From an uncultured Roseateles sp. (lineage in GTDB: Bacteria > Pseudomonadota > Gammaproteobacteria > Burkholderiales > Burkholderiaceae_C), in contig NZ_OY729424.1 in the NCBI RefSeq assembly GCF_963422335.1, positions 1,860,001 to 1,924,000 of the forward strand: a DNA stretch of 64,000 bases, given 5' to 3'. How positions within the stretch are numbered: position 1 is the stretch's first letter; the number at the start of each line of letters is the position of its first letter. The notes under the pieces are model-generated. The model ran no database searches, was not told where the DNA came from, and saw only the letters and a list, made by a program, of their open reading frames with translations. The translations under genes were made by a program, and so were the position numbers. Shown piece after piece: positions 17,843-27,565 of the stretch.

Positions 17843-18856
17843 TCAGTGCAGATCGCCCTGCTGGGTGCTCAGATGCTCCTCGGTGTCGAGCTGCATTTCA
17901 AAGCTGAAGAAGCGGTTGCGGCCATGGGCCTTGGCGGCGTAGAGGGCCTCGTCGGCGCGCATGATCATGCCCTGGGCGGTGGTCGAGTTGTCGGGCACGC
18001 AGGTGGTGATGCCGCCCGAGACGGTGACGTAACCGGCCACCGGCGAATCGGGGTGGGGCAGGGCCAGCTTGGCCATCACGCGCAGGAAGGCGCGGGCAAA
18101 GGTCATGGCGCCCGAGCGTGGCGTGTTGGGCAGTATCAGCGCAAACTCCTCGCCGCCGTAGCGGGCCGCCACGTCGCGCGGCCGTCGGCAGACCTGCTTG
18201 AGCAGCTCGGCGACCTGGCGCAGGCAGGCATCGCCCTGCAGATGGCCGAGGCTGTCGTTGTAGAGCTTGAAATAGTCGACATCGCACATCACCAGGGTCA
18301 GCGGCAGCTGGTCGCGGCGCGCGGCGACGATTTCGTTGAACAGGCCGCGGTCCAGGCCGCCCCGGTTGATCAGGCCGGTCAGCGAGTCCAGCTCGACCAG
18401 GTGCTTGAGCTTCTGATTCGCCTCGTTGAGCTCCTCGGACATCACCACCAGCCGCTTGCGCATGGCCAGCAGGCGCTGCATGGCGCGCAGCTTGGCGGCC
18501 AGCACGATGGCGCTGACCGGCTTGACCAGATAGTCGTCGCCGCCGGCCTCGATGCCGCGGTGCAGGTCCAGGTCATTGCCCAGGCCGGACAGGAAGATGA
18601 TGGGTGTCCAGCCGCCCGGCTCAGCCTGGCGCAGCTCGCGGGCCACCCAGTAGCCGTCATGGTCGGGCATCTCGACGTCCAGCAGCACCAGATCGGGCTG
18701 ATGGCGCAGGAACAGCGACAGTGCCTCCTCGCCCGAGCGGGCCTCCAGCACCCGGTGGCGGGCATGCTCCAGCTCGCCGCGCAGCACGGCACGTGCCGTA
18801 GCCTGGTCATCGACCACCAGTATCGTCAGCGAAGGTTCAATATCCGGGGGGCGCAT
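17843..18856 (-). CDS. PleD-like response regulator diguanylate cyclase
   Basis: A 337-residue protein combining a receiver domain (phospho-acceptor Asp60 in LVLLDVEMPDHDG, conserved Lys in YLVKPVSA) with a coiled-coil linker and a GGDEF domain. The catalytic loop is GGEEF at 234-238, and RPRD at 225-228 is an allosteric RxxD I-site five residues upstream. It should make cyclic di-GMP when phosphorylated, with product inhibition. No GGDEF-domain substitutions were seen. The cognate kinase is not obvious; the hybrid kinase two genes downstream is a candidate only by proximity. ATG at 18856 is the credible start. Confidence 0.93.
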   Translation of the reverse strand: MRPPDIEPSLTILVVDDQATARAVLRGELEHARHRVLEARSGEEALSLFLRHQPDLVLLDVEMPDHDGYWVARELRQAEPGGWTPIIFLSGLGNDLDLHRGIEAGGDDYLVKPVSAIVLAAKLRAMQRLLAMRKRLVVMSEELNEANQKLKHLVELDSLTGLINRGGLDRGLFNEIVAARRDQLPLTLVMCDVDYFKLYNDSLGHLQGDACLRQVAELLKQVCRRPRDVAARYGGEEFALILPNTPRSGAMTFARAFLRVMAKLALPHPDSPVAGYVTVSGGITTCVPDNSTTAQGMIMRADEALYAAKAHGRNRFFSFEMQLDTEEHLSTQQGDLH

Positions 18857-18939
18857 CAGGGGCTGGTTTCTGTGCCAAATGTCACAGATTCTGCCGTACG
18901 CAGGCTGGCTTGCAATGGGGTTTTGCGCGGGAAATGAAA

Positions 18940-18961
18940 AAGGGCCGCTGCTGCGGCCCTT
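18940..18961 (-). terminator. Rho-independent terminator, probably for metK
   Basis: AAGGGCCGC (18940-18948) and GCGGCCCTT (18953-18961) form a perfect 9-bp stem with a 4-base loop. Read on the minus strand it is followed by T-rich TTTCATTTC, fitting termination of metK transcripts, 147 bases after its stop. Confidence 0.8.
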
Positions 18962-18985
18962 GATTCGTGGGGGTTGCTTGCTTGC

Positions 18986-19145
18986 AGCCCGGCTGCTGCG
19001 CGCGACGCGGCAGCCTTGTGGCTTCGGCCGGCCCTGCGGGCCTTCACTTCGCTGCGCGAAGTGAGCCTGCGCCGCAAGGCGGCCGATCCGCTGCGCGGAT
19101 GCTGGGCTTACAGCCCAGCCGCTGCACGCAGCGCTGCCGCCTTGT
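18986..19145. repeat. Duplicated metK 3' end with a run of CTGCG-loop hairpins
   Basis: The 35 bases at 19111-19145, which encode the last residues of MetK, recur imperfectly at 18986-19020 (28 of 35 identical by eye). Between the copies lie three short hairpins whose loops are CTGC or CTGCG: GGCCC/GGGCC near 19036, TCACTTCG/CGAAGTGA near 19045-19065 and ATCCG/CGGAT near 19086-19100. The stretch is noncoding as far as I can see. Confidence 0.6.
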
Positions 19146-20289
19146 CTGTTCTTTCCCAGGTGAACTCGGGTTCTTCGCGGCCGAAGTGGCCGTAGGCCGC
19201 CGTCTTGGCGTAGATCGGGCGCAGCAGGTCCAGCATCTGGATGATGCCCTTGGGGCGCAGGTCGAAATGCTCGTTGACCAGGGCGGCCAGCTTCTCGTCC
19301 GAGATCACGCCGGTGCCTTCGGTGTAGACCGTCACATTCATCGGGCGGGCCACGCCGATGGCGTAGGCGACCTGGATCTGGCACTGGCGCGCCAGGCCGG
19401 CGGCGACGATGTTCTTGGCCACATAACGGGCGGCATAGGCGGCCGAACGGTCCACCTTGCTGGGGTCCTTGCCCGAGAAGGCGCCACCGCCGTGCGGGCA
19501 GGCGCCGCCGTAGGTGTCGACGATGATCTTGCGGCCGGTGAGGCCGCAATCGCCCTGCGGGCCGCCGATGACGAAGCGGCCGGTCGGGTTGATCAGGTAC
19601 TTGGTGTCGGCGGTCAGCCACTCCTTGGGCAGCACCGGCTTGATGATTTCTTCGCGCACCGCCTCGTAGAACTCGGGCGTCATCTTGTCGCCGAGGCTGT
19701 ACTCGGGCGCGTGCTGGGTGGACAGCACGATGGTGTCGATGCTGTGGGGCTTGCCGTCCACATAGCGCATCGTCACCTGGCTCTTGGCGTCGGGGCGCAG
19801 GAAGGGCATGCGGCCGTCCTTGCGCATCTGCGCCTGGCGCTCGACCAGGCGGTGGGCGTAATAGATCGGCGCGGGCATCAGCTCGGGCGTTTCGTCGCAG
19901 GCATAGCCGAACATCAGGCCCTGGTCACCGGCGCCGATGTTCAGATGGTCATCTGACGCATGGTCCACGCCCTGGGCGATGTCATTGCTCTGCTTGTCAT
20001 AGGCCACCAGCACGGCGCAGCCCTTGTAGTCGATGCCGTATTCGGTGTTGTCGTAGCCGATGCGCTTGATGGTGTCGCGCGCCACCTGGATGTAATCCAC
20101 ATGGGCATTGGTGGTGATTTCACCGGCCAGCACCACCAGTCCGGTGTTGCACAGCGTTTCGGCTGCCACCCGCGAGCGCGGGTCTTGCGCGAAGATCGCG
20201 TCGAGAATCGCATCGGAGATCTGGTCGGCCACCTTGTCGGGATGGCCTTCGGAGACGGACTCCGAGGTAAAGAGAAAATCGTTCGCCAC
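19108..20289 (-). CDS. metK: S-adenosylmethionine synthetase
   Basis: A 393-residue enzyme making SAM from methionine and ATP. The N-terminus reads VANDFLFTSESVSEGHPDK, with the conserved HPDK. The signatures GAGDQGLMFGYA and GGGAFSGKDPSKVDRS are present. The start is GTG at 20289 with AAGGAG 7 bases upstream; a GTG eight codons earlier gives a longer reading but overlaps that ribosome site. The C-terminal tail (KAAALRAAAGL) is an Ala-rich extension partly duplicated downstream. The leader holds a SAM-II-like pseudoknot, so repression by SAM is likely. A terminator follows at 18940. Confidence 0.97.
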   Translation of the reverse strand: MANDFLFTSESVSEGHPDKVADQISDAILDAIFAQDPRSRVAAETLCNTGLVVLAGEITTNAHVDYIQVARDTIKRIGYDNTEYGIDYKGCAVLVAYDKQSNDIAQGVDHASDDHLNIGAGDQGLMFGYACDETPELMPAPIYYAHRLVERQAQMRKDGRMPFLRPDAKSQVTMRYVDGKPHSIDTIVLSTQHAPEYSLGDKMTPEFYEAVREEIIKPVLPKEWLTADTKYLINPTGRFVIGGPQGDCGLTGRKIIVDTYGGACPHGGGAFSGKDPSKVDRSAAYAARYVAKNIVAAGLARQCQIQVAYAIGVARPMNVTVYTEGTGVISDEKLAALVNEHFDLRPKGIIQMLDLLRPIYAKTAAYGHFGREEPEFTWERTDKAAALRAAAGL

Positions 20290-20345
20290 TTCTACACTCC
20301 TTAGGTTTGACACTGGCGTCGCCGTGTTGCTAGGAGAGCTGCGGC

Positions 20346-20402
20346 GAACGCTTTAGCGGCATTTATAAATCGCCCCGCAAGTTGTTCCTTTAACTCGGCG
20401 AT
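20346..20402 (-). ncRNA. Candidate SAM-II-like riboswitch in the metK leader
   Basis: In transcript sense, ATCGCC pairs exactly with GGCGAT (P1). The loop contains GAGTTAA and CTTGC; the 3' strand contains ATAAATGCCGCTAAAG. CTTGC, an A/T-rich joint and CGCTAAA are the conserved parts of the SAM-II class as I recall it. GAAC in the loop can pair with GTTC at the 3' end, and GCGG with CCGC, giving the pseudoknot. Farther down, CTCCTAG can pair with CTAAGGAG, the ribosome site, a plausible off-switch. A TATAAT box lies 6 bases before P1. Confidence 0.68.
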
Positions 20403-20407
20403 GACAG

Positions 20408-20413
20408 ATTATA
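20408..20413 (-). promoter_or_regulatory. -10 box of metK
   Basis: A perfect TATAAT on the minus strand, ending 6 bases before the P1 stem of the leader pseudoknot. The same bases on the plus strand lie 6 bases before the acyltransferase ATG at 20420, so the two divergent promoters overlap. Confidence 0.65.
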
Positions 20414-20419
20414 GAAATA

Positions 20420-21286
20420 ATGGCCAAGCTGCTACGGATTTTGTCGGGACTGCCCCTGTGGCTTATGCACGCTCTGGGCGCAGCTCTGGGCTGGCTGAGC
20501 TGGTGGGCCTCGCCCAGCTACCGCGCGCGCTTCCGCGCCCAGGTGGCACAGGCGGGGCTGGCCTCGGCCGCGGCCCGCCCGGCCGTGGCCGAGGCCGGCA
20601 AGATGATTGCCGAGCTGCCCTGGCTGTGGCTGCGGCCCGTGGCACAGATGCTGGGCAGCCGGGTAAGCTGGGATGGCGTCGAGGTGATCGATCAGGCGCT
20701 GGCCGCCAAGCGCGGCATCGTCTTCCTGACGCCACACCTGGGCTGCTTCGAGGTCACGGCCCAGGCCTTTGCCGAGCACTTCGCGCCGGACCATGGGCCC
20801 ATCACCGTGTTGTTCCGCCCGGCGCGCAAGGCCTGGATGCGCGAAATCGTCGATGGCTCGCGCGCCCGGCCCGGGGTGGCCACGGCGCCGGCCACCCTGG
20901 CGGGCGTGCGGCAGATGATTCGTGCGCTTCGCAAGGGCGGGGCCATAGGTCTGCTGCCCGATCAGGTGCCGCCGGAGGGCATGGGCGTCTGGGCGCCGTT
21001 CTTCGGCAGGCCGGCCTACACCATGACCCTGGCGGCGCGGCTGATCCAGCAGACCGGGGCCGTGCCGGTGCTGGCCTGGGGCGAGCGCCTGCCCTTTGGC
21101 CGTGGTTTTGTGGTGCATGTGCGACCCGGGCCGCAGATTGAGGCCGAATCCACGCCAGAATCGGCGGCCGCCACCATCAACCAGGCCATGGAACATCTGA
21201 TTCTCGACGCGCCCGCCCAATACCTCTGGGGCTACCACCGCTTCAAGCAGCCGCGCGGTCAGGCCGTCGAGCCGTCCGAGGCCTGA
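20420..21286 (+). CDS. LpxL/HtrB-type lysophospholipid acyltransferase (first copy)
   Basis: A 288-residue inner-membrane acyltransferase of lipid A or ornithine-lipid-type synthesis. An N-terminal hydrophobic segment (LPLWLMHALGAALGWLSWWA) anchors it. The catalytic H-x4-E is TPHLGCFE, followed by LFRPARKAW and LLPDQVPP, the family substrate blocks. Tail WGYHRFKQP matches LpxL. No Shine-Dalgarno is present; an A/T-rich -10-like stretch ends a few bases before the ATG, suggesting a leaderless mRNA. The next acyltransferase gene starts on the base after its stop codon. Confidence 0.9.
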   Translation: MAKLLRILSGLPLWLMHALGAALGWLSWWASPSYRARFRAQVAQAGLASAAARPAVAEAGKMIAELPWLWLRPVAQMLGSRVSWDGVEVIDQALAAKRGIVFLTPHLGCFEVTAQAFAEHFAPDHGPITVLFRPARKAWMREIVDGSRARPGVATAPATLAGVRQMIRALRKGGAIGLLPDQVPPEGMGVWAPFFGRPAYTMTLAARLIQQTGAVPVLAWGERLPFGRGFVVHVRPGPQIEAESTPESAAATINQAMEHLILDAPAQYLWGYHRFKQPRGQAVEPSEA

Positions 21287-22186
21287 ATGCTGGGCCGCTG
21301 GCTGTCCAATTCTTCCGCCCATCTGTTCGTGGGGCTGTTGTGGCTGCTGCACTGGCTGCCGCTACCGGTGCTGGCCGTGCTGGGCCGCGGCCTGGGTGGG
21401 CTGCTGTGGCGCTTTGGCCGCTCGCGCCGCCGCATCACCTTGCGCAATCTGGAGCTGTGCTTTCCCGAGCTGGACGAGACGCAACGCCGGGCCATGGCAC
21501 GCGAGCACTTCGGCTGGCTGGGGCGCAGCTTTCTGGAGCGCGGCCTGCTGTGGTTTGCGCCGGCCGAGCGCTTGCAGCGCCTGGTGCGCGTCACCGGCAA
21601 TATCAAGCTGGCCGAGCAGAGCGATGCACCGGTGATGTGGCTGCTGCCGCATTTCGTCGGCCTGGAGTGGACCGGCCCGGCGCTGATGCTGAACCAGACC
21701 AACCCCGGCGTCGATGTCTACCAGCGCCAGAGCAATCCGGTGTTCGACAAGCAGATGCTGGCCGGCCGTTCGCGCTTCGGCAAGACGGCTTTTGTCGACC
21801 GGCACGATGGCATTCGCCCGGTGCTGCGGCTGATCAAGCAGGGCTATGCCTTCCTGAACGCTCCAGACATGGACTTCGGCGAGAAGGATTCCGCCTTCGT
21901 GCCCTTCTTCGGCGTGCCGGCCTGCACGCTGCTGGCGCCCTCGAGGCTGGCGCGCACCATGAATATGGTGGTGCAGCCCCTGGTGGTGACCATGCTGCCC
22001 GGCGGCCGGGGCTATGAGGTCGAGGCCGGCGAGCCGCTGGAGGGCTACCCGAGCGACGATGCGCTGGCCGACGCGGCCCAGCTGCACCGCTGGCTGGAGG
22101 CTCGCATCCGTGAGCGGCCGGCCCAGTATCTGTGGGCGCACAAGCGCTTCAAGACCCGGCCCCCGGGCGAACCCTCGCTGTATTGA
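21287..22186 (+). CDS. LpxL/HtrB-type lipid A acyltransferase (second copy)
   Basis: A 299-residue paralogue of the preceding gene. A membrane segment occupies about residues 8-32 (HLFVGLLWLLHWLPLPVLAVL). The catalytic H-x4-E is LLPHFVGLE, with VYQRQSNPVFDKQ and the tail YLWAHKRFKTRPP. Together the two enzymes would add the secondary acyl chains of lipid A (the LpxL and LpxM roles), though which does which cannot be told. ATG directly follows the upstream TGA, so coupling is certain. Downstream, dapF has its own -10-like box. Confidence 0.91.
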   Translation: MLGRWLSNSSAHLFVGLLWLLHWLPLPVLAVLGRGLGGLLWRFGRSRRRITLRNLELCFPELDETQRRAMAREHFGWLGRSFLERGLLWFAPAERLQRLVRVTGNIKLAEQSDAPVMWLLPHFVGLEWTGPALMLNQTNPGVDVYQRQSNPVFDKQMLAGRSRFGKTAFVDRHDGIRPVLRLIKQGYAFLNAPDMDFGEKDSAFVPFFGVPACTLLAPSRLARTMNMVVQPLVVTMLPGGRGYEVEAGEPLEGYPSDDALADAAQLHRWLEARIRERPAQYLWAHKRFKTRPPGEPSLY

Positions 22187-22207
22187 TGCCGAGCGGATAA
22201 TCGAGAC

Positions 22208-23068
22208 ATGATGAAAGTGCACTTCACCAAGATGCAGGGCGCCGGCAACGACTTCGTCGTGCTGGACGCCACGCAAACCCCGCTGAGCCTGACGCCCGAG
22301 CAGATGCGCCATCTGGGCGATCGCCGCTTCGGCGTCGGGGCCGACCAGATCCTGGTCGTCGAGCCCGGCCGCGAGCCCGGCATCGACTTCGGCTACCGCA
22401 TCTTCAACAACAGCGGCGACGAGGTCGAGCAATGCGGCAATGGCGCGCGCTGCTTCGTCCGTTATGTGCATGACAAGGGCCTGAGCACCAAGCGCAATAT
22501 TCGCGTGCAGACCATCAATGCGCTGCTGGAACTGCGCCTGCGCGATGACGGCGGCGTGACGGTGGACATGGGAGCGCCGCGCTTCGAGCCGGCGCAGATT
22601 CCGTTCGATCCCCGGGGCCTTAGCCCAAAGCTGCGCAACGGCTTCGAGCAATGGCCGCTGCGCGTCGAGGGCATTGCCGAGGTGGTCGAGGTGGCGGTGG
22701 TGTCCATGGGCAATCCCCATGCGGTGCTGCTGGTCGACGACGTGGATACCGCGCCGGTCGCCGCCTGGGGCCCGCTGATCGAGCACCACCCGGCCTTTCC
22801 GCGCAAGGTCAATGTCGGCTTTCTGCAAATCATCGACCGCGGCCATGTGCGGCTGCGCGTGTTCGAGCGCGATGCCGGCGAGACGCTGGCCTGCGGCACC
22901 GGCTCCTGTGCGGCCGTGGTGGTCGGCATACGCCTGGGCCTGCTGGACGCGCAGGTGGAACTGCAGGCGCGCGGTGGCGTGCTGAATATCGAGTGGGCCG
23001 GCGGCGACGCTCCGGTGTTGATGACGGGCCCGGCCCAAACCGTTTTTGAAGGAGAGATCGAGCTGTGA
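22208..23068 (+). CDS. dapF: Diaminopimelate epimerase
   Basis: A 286-residue cofactor-free racemase converting LL- to meso-diaminopimelate for lysine and peptidoglycan. The N-terminus is FTKMQGAGNDFVVLD. The two catalytic cysteines lie in EQCGNGARC and LACGTGSCAAV. Adjacent residues such as MGNPHAVL fit the fold. ATG at 22208 follows a GATAAT box by 6 bases with no Shine-Dalgarno (possible leaderless start); the second codon is also ATG. The stop overlaps the DUF484 gene start by 4 bases, giving a dapF-DUF484-xerC operon as in many proteobacteria. Confidence 0.96.
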   Translation: MMKVHFTKMQGAGNDFVVLDATQTPLSLTPEQMRHLGDRRFGVGADQILVVEPGREPGIDFGYRIFNNSGDEVEQCGNGARCFVRYVHDKGLSTKRNIRVQTINALLELRLRDDGGVTVDMGAPRFEPAQIPFDPRGLSPKLRNGFEQWPLRVEGIAEVVEVAVVSMGNPHAVLLVDDVDTAPVAAWGPLIEHHPAFPRKVNVGFLQIIDRGHVRLRVFERDAGETLACGTGSCAAVVVGIRLGLLDAQVELQARGGVLNIEWAGGDAPVLMTGPAQTVFEGEIEL

Positions 23069-23757
23069 GCAATCCAACCCAGGGCACCGACGGCGTTACC
23101 GAGCAGGACATTGCCAACTATCTGGCCAACACCCCGGGCTTTTTCGAGCGCCATGCCGAGTTGCTGGCCAGCATCCAGCTGAGCCACCCCCATGGCCAGC
23201 GGGCGGTGTCGCTGCAGGAGCGCCAGGCCGAGATGCTCCGCGACAAGATCAAAGGCCTGGAGCACAAGATCATCGAGATGATTCGCAACGGCCAGGAGAA
23301 CGTGGCCATTGCCGACCGCCTGCACCGCTGGACCTGCCAGCTGATGTTGACCGCCAACGCGTCCGAACTGCCGCAGATCGTGCTGGATGAACTGCGCCAT
23401 CAGTTCCTGATTCCGCAGTCCGGCCTGCGCCTGTGGGGCGCCGATGCGGCCTATGCCGAGCTGCCGTTTGCGCAGGCGGTGGGCGACGACGTGAAGAGCT
23501 TCGCCGCCAGCCTGACCCAGCCCTACTGCGGCATCAACTCCGGCTTCGAGGCCGCGCAATGGCTGGGCGAACCGGCCGGCGTGATGTCGCTGGCCCTGGT
23601 GCCGCTGAACCATGGCCAGCCCAGCAACACCTTCGGCATGCTGGTGCTCGGTTCGCCCGATCCGACCCGCTACACCGCCGACATGGGCACCGAGTTCCTG
23701 GCCCGCATCGGCGAGATCGCCAGCGCCAGCCTGTCGCGCCTGCTGCCGGTGACTTGA
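23065..23757 (+). CDS. DUF484 family protein (GAF-like)
   Basis: A 230-residue cytoplasmic protein of the DUF484 family found between dapF and xerC in many proteobacteria (YigA in E. coli). The N-terminal part (DIANYLANTPGFFERHAELLA) is the family hallmark, followed by a coiled coil and a GAF-like domain. The function is unknown. It begins with GTG inside the dapF stop (GTGA) with GGAGAG upstream, and its TGA overlaps the TTG start of xerC. Confidence 0.9.
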   Translation: MSNPTQGTDGVTEQDIANYLANTPGFFERHAELLASIQLSHPHGQRAVSLQERQAEMLRDKIKGLEHKIIEMIRNGQENVAIADRLHRWTCQLMLTANASELPQIVLDELRHQFLIPQSGLRLWGADAAYAELPFAQAVGDDVKSFAASLTQPYCGINSGFEAAQWLGEPAGVMSLALVPLNHGQPSNTFGMLVLGSPDPTRYTADMGTEFLARIGEIASASLSRLLPVT

Positions 23758-24689
23758 GTTTCATCGCCGTGCTGGATGCCGACCTGCAGCGCTATCTGGA
23801 GCATCTGCGGGTCACGCGGCGGCTGGCGCCGCGCACGCTGCAGCTTTACCAGGACGCGCTGACGCGGCTGCAGCAGCTGGCCATCCAGTATCCGATCGAG
23901 CTTCGCCAGGTGCAGAACCACCATGTGCGGCGCTGGACGGCCCAGCTGCACGGCCAGGGCCTGGCGCCGCGCAGCCTGGCGCTGATGCTGTCGGCCTGGC
24001 GCGGCCTCTACCGCTGGCTGGGTGGCGAGCGCCTGGTCAGCCACAACCCGGTGGAGGGCGTGCGCACGCCCAAGGCGGCCAAGCCGCTGCCCAAGGCCCT
24101 GTCGGTCGATCAGTCGGTGGCCCTGGCCGATTTCCAGAATCCGGCCGACGCCGATCCGCGCGTCGAGGCCCGTGACCGCTGCATGGTCGAGCTGCTCTAC
24201 GGCTGTGGTCTGCGCGTGGCCGAGCTAGTGGGGCTGGACCTGCAGGCCAGCGGCGCGGCCCAGGGCTGGATCGATCTGCCCTCGGCCGAAGCCCATGTGC
24301 TGGGCAAGGGCTCCAAGCGCCGCTCGGTGCCGCTGGGCAAGGCCGCCGCGGAAGCCTATCAGGCCTGGCTGCAGCAGCGCCCGTTGCTGGCCCGGGCCGA
24401 CGAGACGGCGCTGTTCGTCGGCGCGCGCGGCCAGCGCATCAATGCCAATCAGGTGCGGTTGAGCCTGAAGGCACGGGCGCTGGGGGCCGGCGTGCCCACC
24501 CATGTGCACCCGCACATGCTGCGCCACTCGTTTGCCTCGCATCTGCTGCAATCCAGCGGCGATCTGCGCGCGGTGCAGGAGCTGCTGGGCCACGCCAATA
24601 TCAGCACCACCCAGGTCTATACCAAGCTGGACTTCCAGCATCTCGCCAAGGTTTACGATGCTGCGCACCCGCGCGCCAAGCGCAAGTAA
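23754..24689 (+). CDS. xerC: Tyrosine recombinase XerC
   Basis: A 311-residue site-specific recombinase that with XerD resolves chromosome dimers at dif. The N-terminal core-binding domain (RYLEHLRVTRRLAPRTLQLY) precedes the catalytic domain with all residues in place: Arg in GCGLRVAELVG, Lys in GKGSKRRSV, HMLRHSFASHL, His in LLGHANISTTQ and the nucleophile Tyr in QVYTKLDF. TTG at 23754 overlaps the DUF484 stop (TTGA); a GTG at 23769 is the alternative. Conserved dapF-DUF484-xerC order supports XerC over a mobile integrase. Confidence 0.94.
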   Translation: MSFIAVLDADLQRYLEHLRVTRRLAPRTLQLYQDALTRLQQLAIQYPIELRQVQNHHVRRWTAQLHGQGLAPRSLALMLSAWRGLYRWLGGERLVSHNPVEGVRTPKAAKPLPKALSVDQSVALADFQNPADADPRVEARDRCMVELLYGCGLRVAELVGLDLQASGAAQGWIDLPSAEAHVLGKGSKRRSVPLGKAAAEAYQAWLQQRPLLARADETALFVGARGQRINANQVRLSLKARALGAGVPTHVHPHMLRHSFASHLLQSSGDLRAVQELLGHANISTTQVYTKLDFQHLAKVYDAAHPRAKRK

Positions 24690-24709
24690 GCCTGCTACCC
24701 TGCCGCCCT

Positions 24710-26266
24710 ATGTTGAATACCGCTGACCTCGCGCCCAGCGCCCGCCGGGCGCTTTTTTATGCCATTGCCGCACTCTGTGGCGCCGCCACAGCCGCCGAGC
24801 CGGTGCTGCCACGGCCGGGCTTTTTGCAGACCCAGCCGGCGGCCATCGAGTTGAGCTGGTCGCCACTTCGCCTGCCCACCGGTCAGAAGACGGCGCTGGC
24901 CGGCGCCAGCTATCTGGTGGCCATGGATGAGGAGTGGGGCCTGGGGCCAAGCTTTTACGGTGCGGCCAAGGGCGATTTCGGCGGACTGTTCACCGTGGGC
25001 TTCACTGCCCAGCGGCGCTGGCGCCTGGGCGGCGATCTGCACGCAGCTGCCAGCCTTTATGCCGGCGCCGGCGGAGGGCTTGGCTCCGACAAGGTGCGCT
25101 TCGGTGGCGGGCTGATGGTCCGCCCCGAGATCTCGCTGCGCCGGGAGATGGGGCCCTGGTATGCCGGCTTCAGCCTGTCACGGACCAGTTTTCCCAGCGG
25201 CAATGTCGGCGGCAGTTCGGTGGGCCTGGTGCTCGGCTATGCCGATGGCTTCAAAAGCTACACCCCCGACGACTCGGGTCAGCAGGTGCGCGGCTACCGC
25301 CGCAGCGGCCTGGGCTTCGATGAGTTTGCCTTCACGGTCGGCTCCTACCAGCCGCATCGTGGCAGCAGCGGACGCAGCGGTGTGAAGTCGCAGCGCCTGG
25401 GCAAGGTTGGCGGCGCACTGCGTCAGTACGTCAGCGAGGGTGCCTGGTGGGGCATCGAGGCGGCTGGCGCCTCGCAGGGGGGGGCCGACGGCTATATGGA
25501 GGCCCTGGTCGGCATCGGTCAGGACTATGCGATGGGCAGCCCGACCCTGCGCGTCGGCTGGCAGGCCGCGGCCGGCCTGGGCGGCGGCGGCGATGTGGAT
25601 ACCGGCAATGGCTGGCTGGTCAAGCTGGGCCCGACTCTGCGCTGGAAGTCGCCCTGGGGGCCGTCGCTGCAGCTGGATGCCGGTTTCATGGGCGCCATCA
25701 ACGGCCAGTTCAAGTCGACCTACGGCCGCTTGAGCCTGGGCCTGCCGCTGGACCAGGCCATCACCCCCTTTGGCGAGCCGAATGCCACTGGCGGGGTGGT
25801 GCAGACGCAGACCGTTTCGGCCAGCCTGCAGCATCTGTCCAAGGTGCGTTTCAAGGACGGCCGCGAAGAGAGTGTCGGCCATCTGGCCATGGTGCTGACG
25901 CGCGAACTCTCGCCCCATTGGTATGGTGTGGCCCAGGCCGGCAGCGCCGCCTTTGGCAGTGCCGGGGCCTATTCTTTCGGCCTGGTGGGCCTGGGCCTGC
26001 AGACGCGGCCGATGGCTCTGCAGGGTTTGCCGGGCATGCGCCTGGGCGCCGAGCTGATGGCCGGCGCGGGCGGCGGCGGTGGTGTGGCCGTGACTGGCGG
26101 CGCCATCCTGCAGGGCGAGGCCTGGGCCGAGTGGAGTTTTGGCGAGGCCAAGCGCTTGCGCCTGCGCACCGGGTTGGGCCAGTGGCGCAGCTTGCGCGGG
26201 CAGACGCAGAGTTCGCCGCTGGTCAATCTCTCGCTGGGCTACGCCTTCGGCACCCTGCAGCGGTGA
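24710..26266 (+). CDS. Predicted outer-membrane beta-barrel protein of unknown family
   Basis: A 518-residue exported protein I do not recognise. A signal peptide spans about residues 1-31 (ARRALFYAIAALCGAATAAEP). The rest is rich in Gly, Ala and aromatic residues with alternating hydrophobic strands. Three glycine-rich blocks recur: YAGAGGGLG, AAAGLGGGGDVDTG and MAGAGGGGGVAVTG, each after a strand of the LRVGW/LGAEL type, so it may contain three related sub-barrel units. The end (LVNLSLGYAFGTLQR) does not finish on a C-terminal aromatic. ATG at 24710 lacks a ribosome site; TACCCT sits 9 bases before it. The role is not inferable. Confidence 0.6.
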   Translation: MLNTADLAPSARRALFYAIAALCGAATAAEPVLPRPGFLQTQPAAIELSWSPLRLPTGQKTALAGASYLVAMDEEWGLGPSFYGAAKGDFGGLFTVGFTAQRRWRLGGDLHAAASLYAGAGGGLGSDKVRFGGGLMVRPEISLRREMGPWYAGFSLSRTSFPSGNVGGSSVGLVLGYADGFKSYTPDDSGQQVRGYRRSGLGFDEFAFTVGSYQPHRGSSGRSGVKSQRLGKVGGALRQYVSEGAWWGIEAAGASQGGADGYMEALVGIGQDYAMGSPTLRVGWQAAAGLGGGGDVDTGNGWLVKLGPTLRWKSPWGPSLQLDAGFMGAINGQFKSTYGRLSLGLPLDQAITPFGEPNATGGVVQTQTVSASLQHLSKVRFKDGREESVGHLAMVLTRELSPHWYGVAQAGSAAFGSAGAYSFGLVGLGLQTRPMALQGLPGMRLGAELMAGAGGGGGVAVTGGAILQGEAWAEWSFGEAKRLRLRTGLGQWRSLRGQTQSSPLVNLSLGYAFGTLQR

Positions 26267-26371
26267 GCTGAGCCCGGACACAGGGCCCGGAAGGGGCCCG
26301 TGCCTGGCGAGGGCCTGTTGGCGATGCAAGCCAGCAGGCTGAGTTGAGCCGGGAGCGGCGACAATCGCCGC

Positions 26372-27565
<1,194 letters not shown>

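Noticed and set aside
23754..24689. XerC as the integrase of the island
   Set aside because: It sits in the conserved dapF-DUF484-xerC core operon, 5 kb before the island, so it is the housekeeping recombinase.
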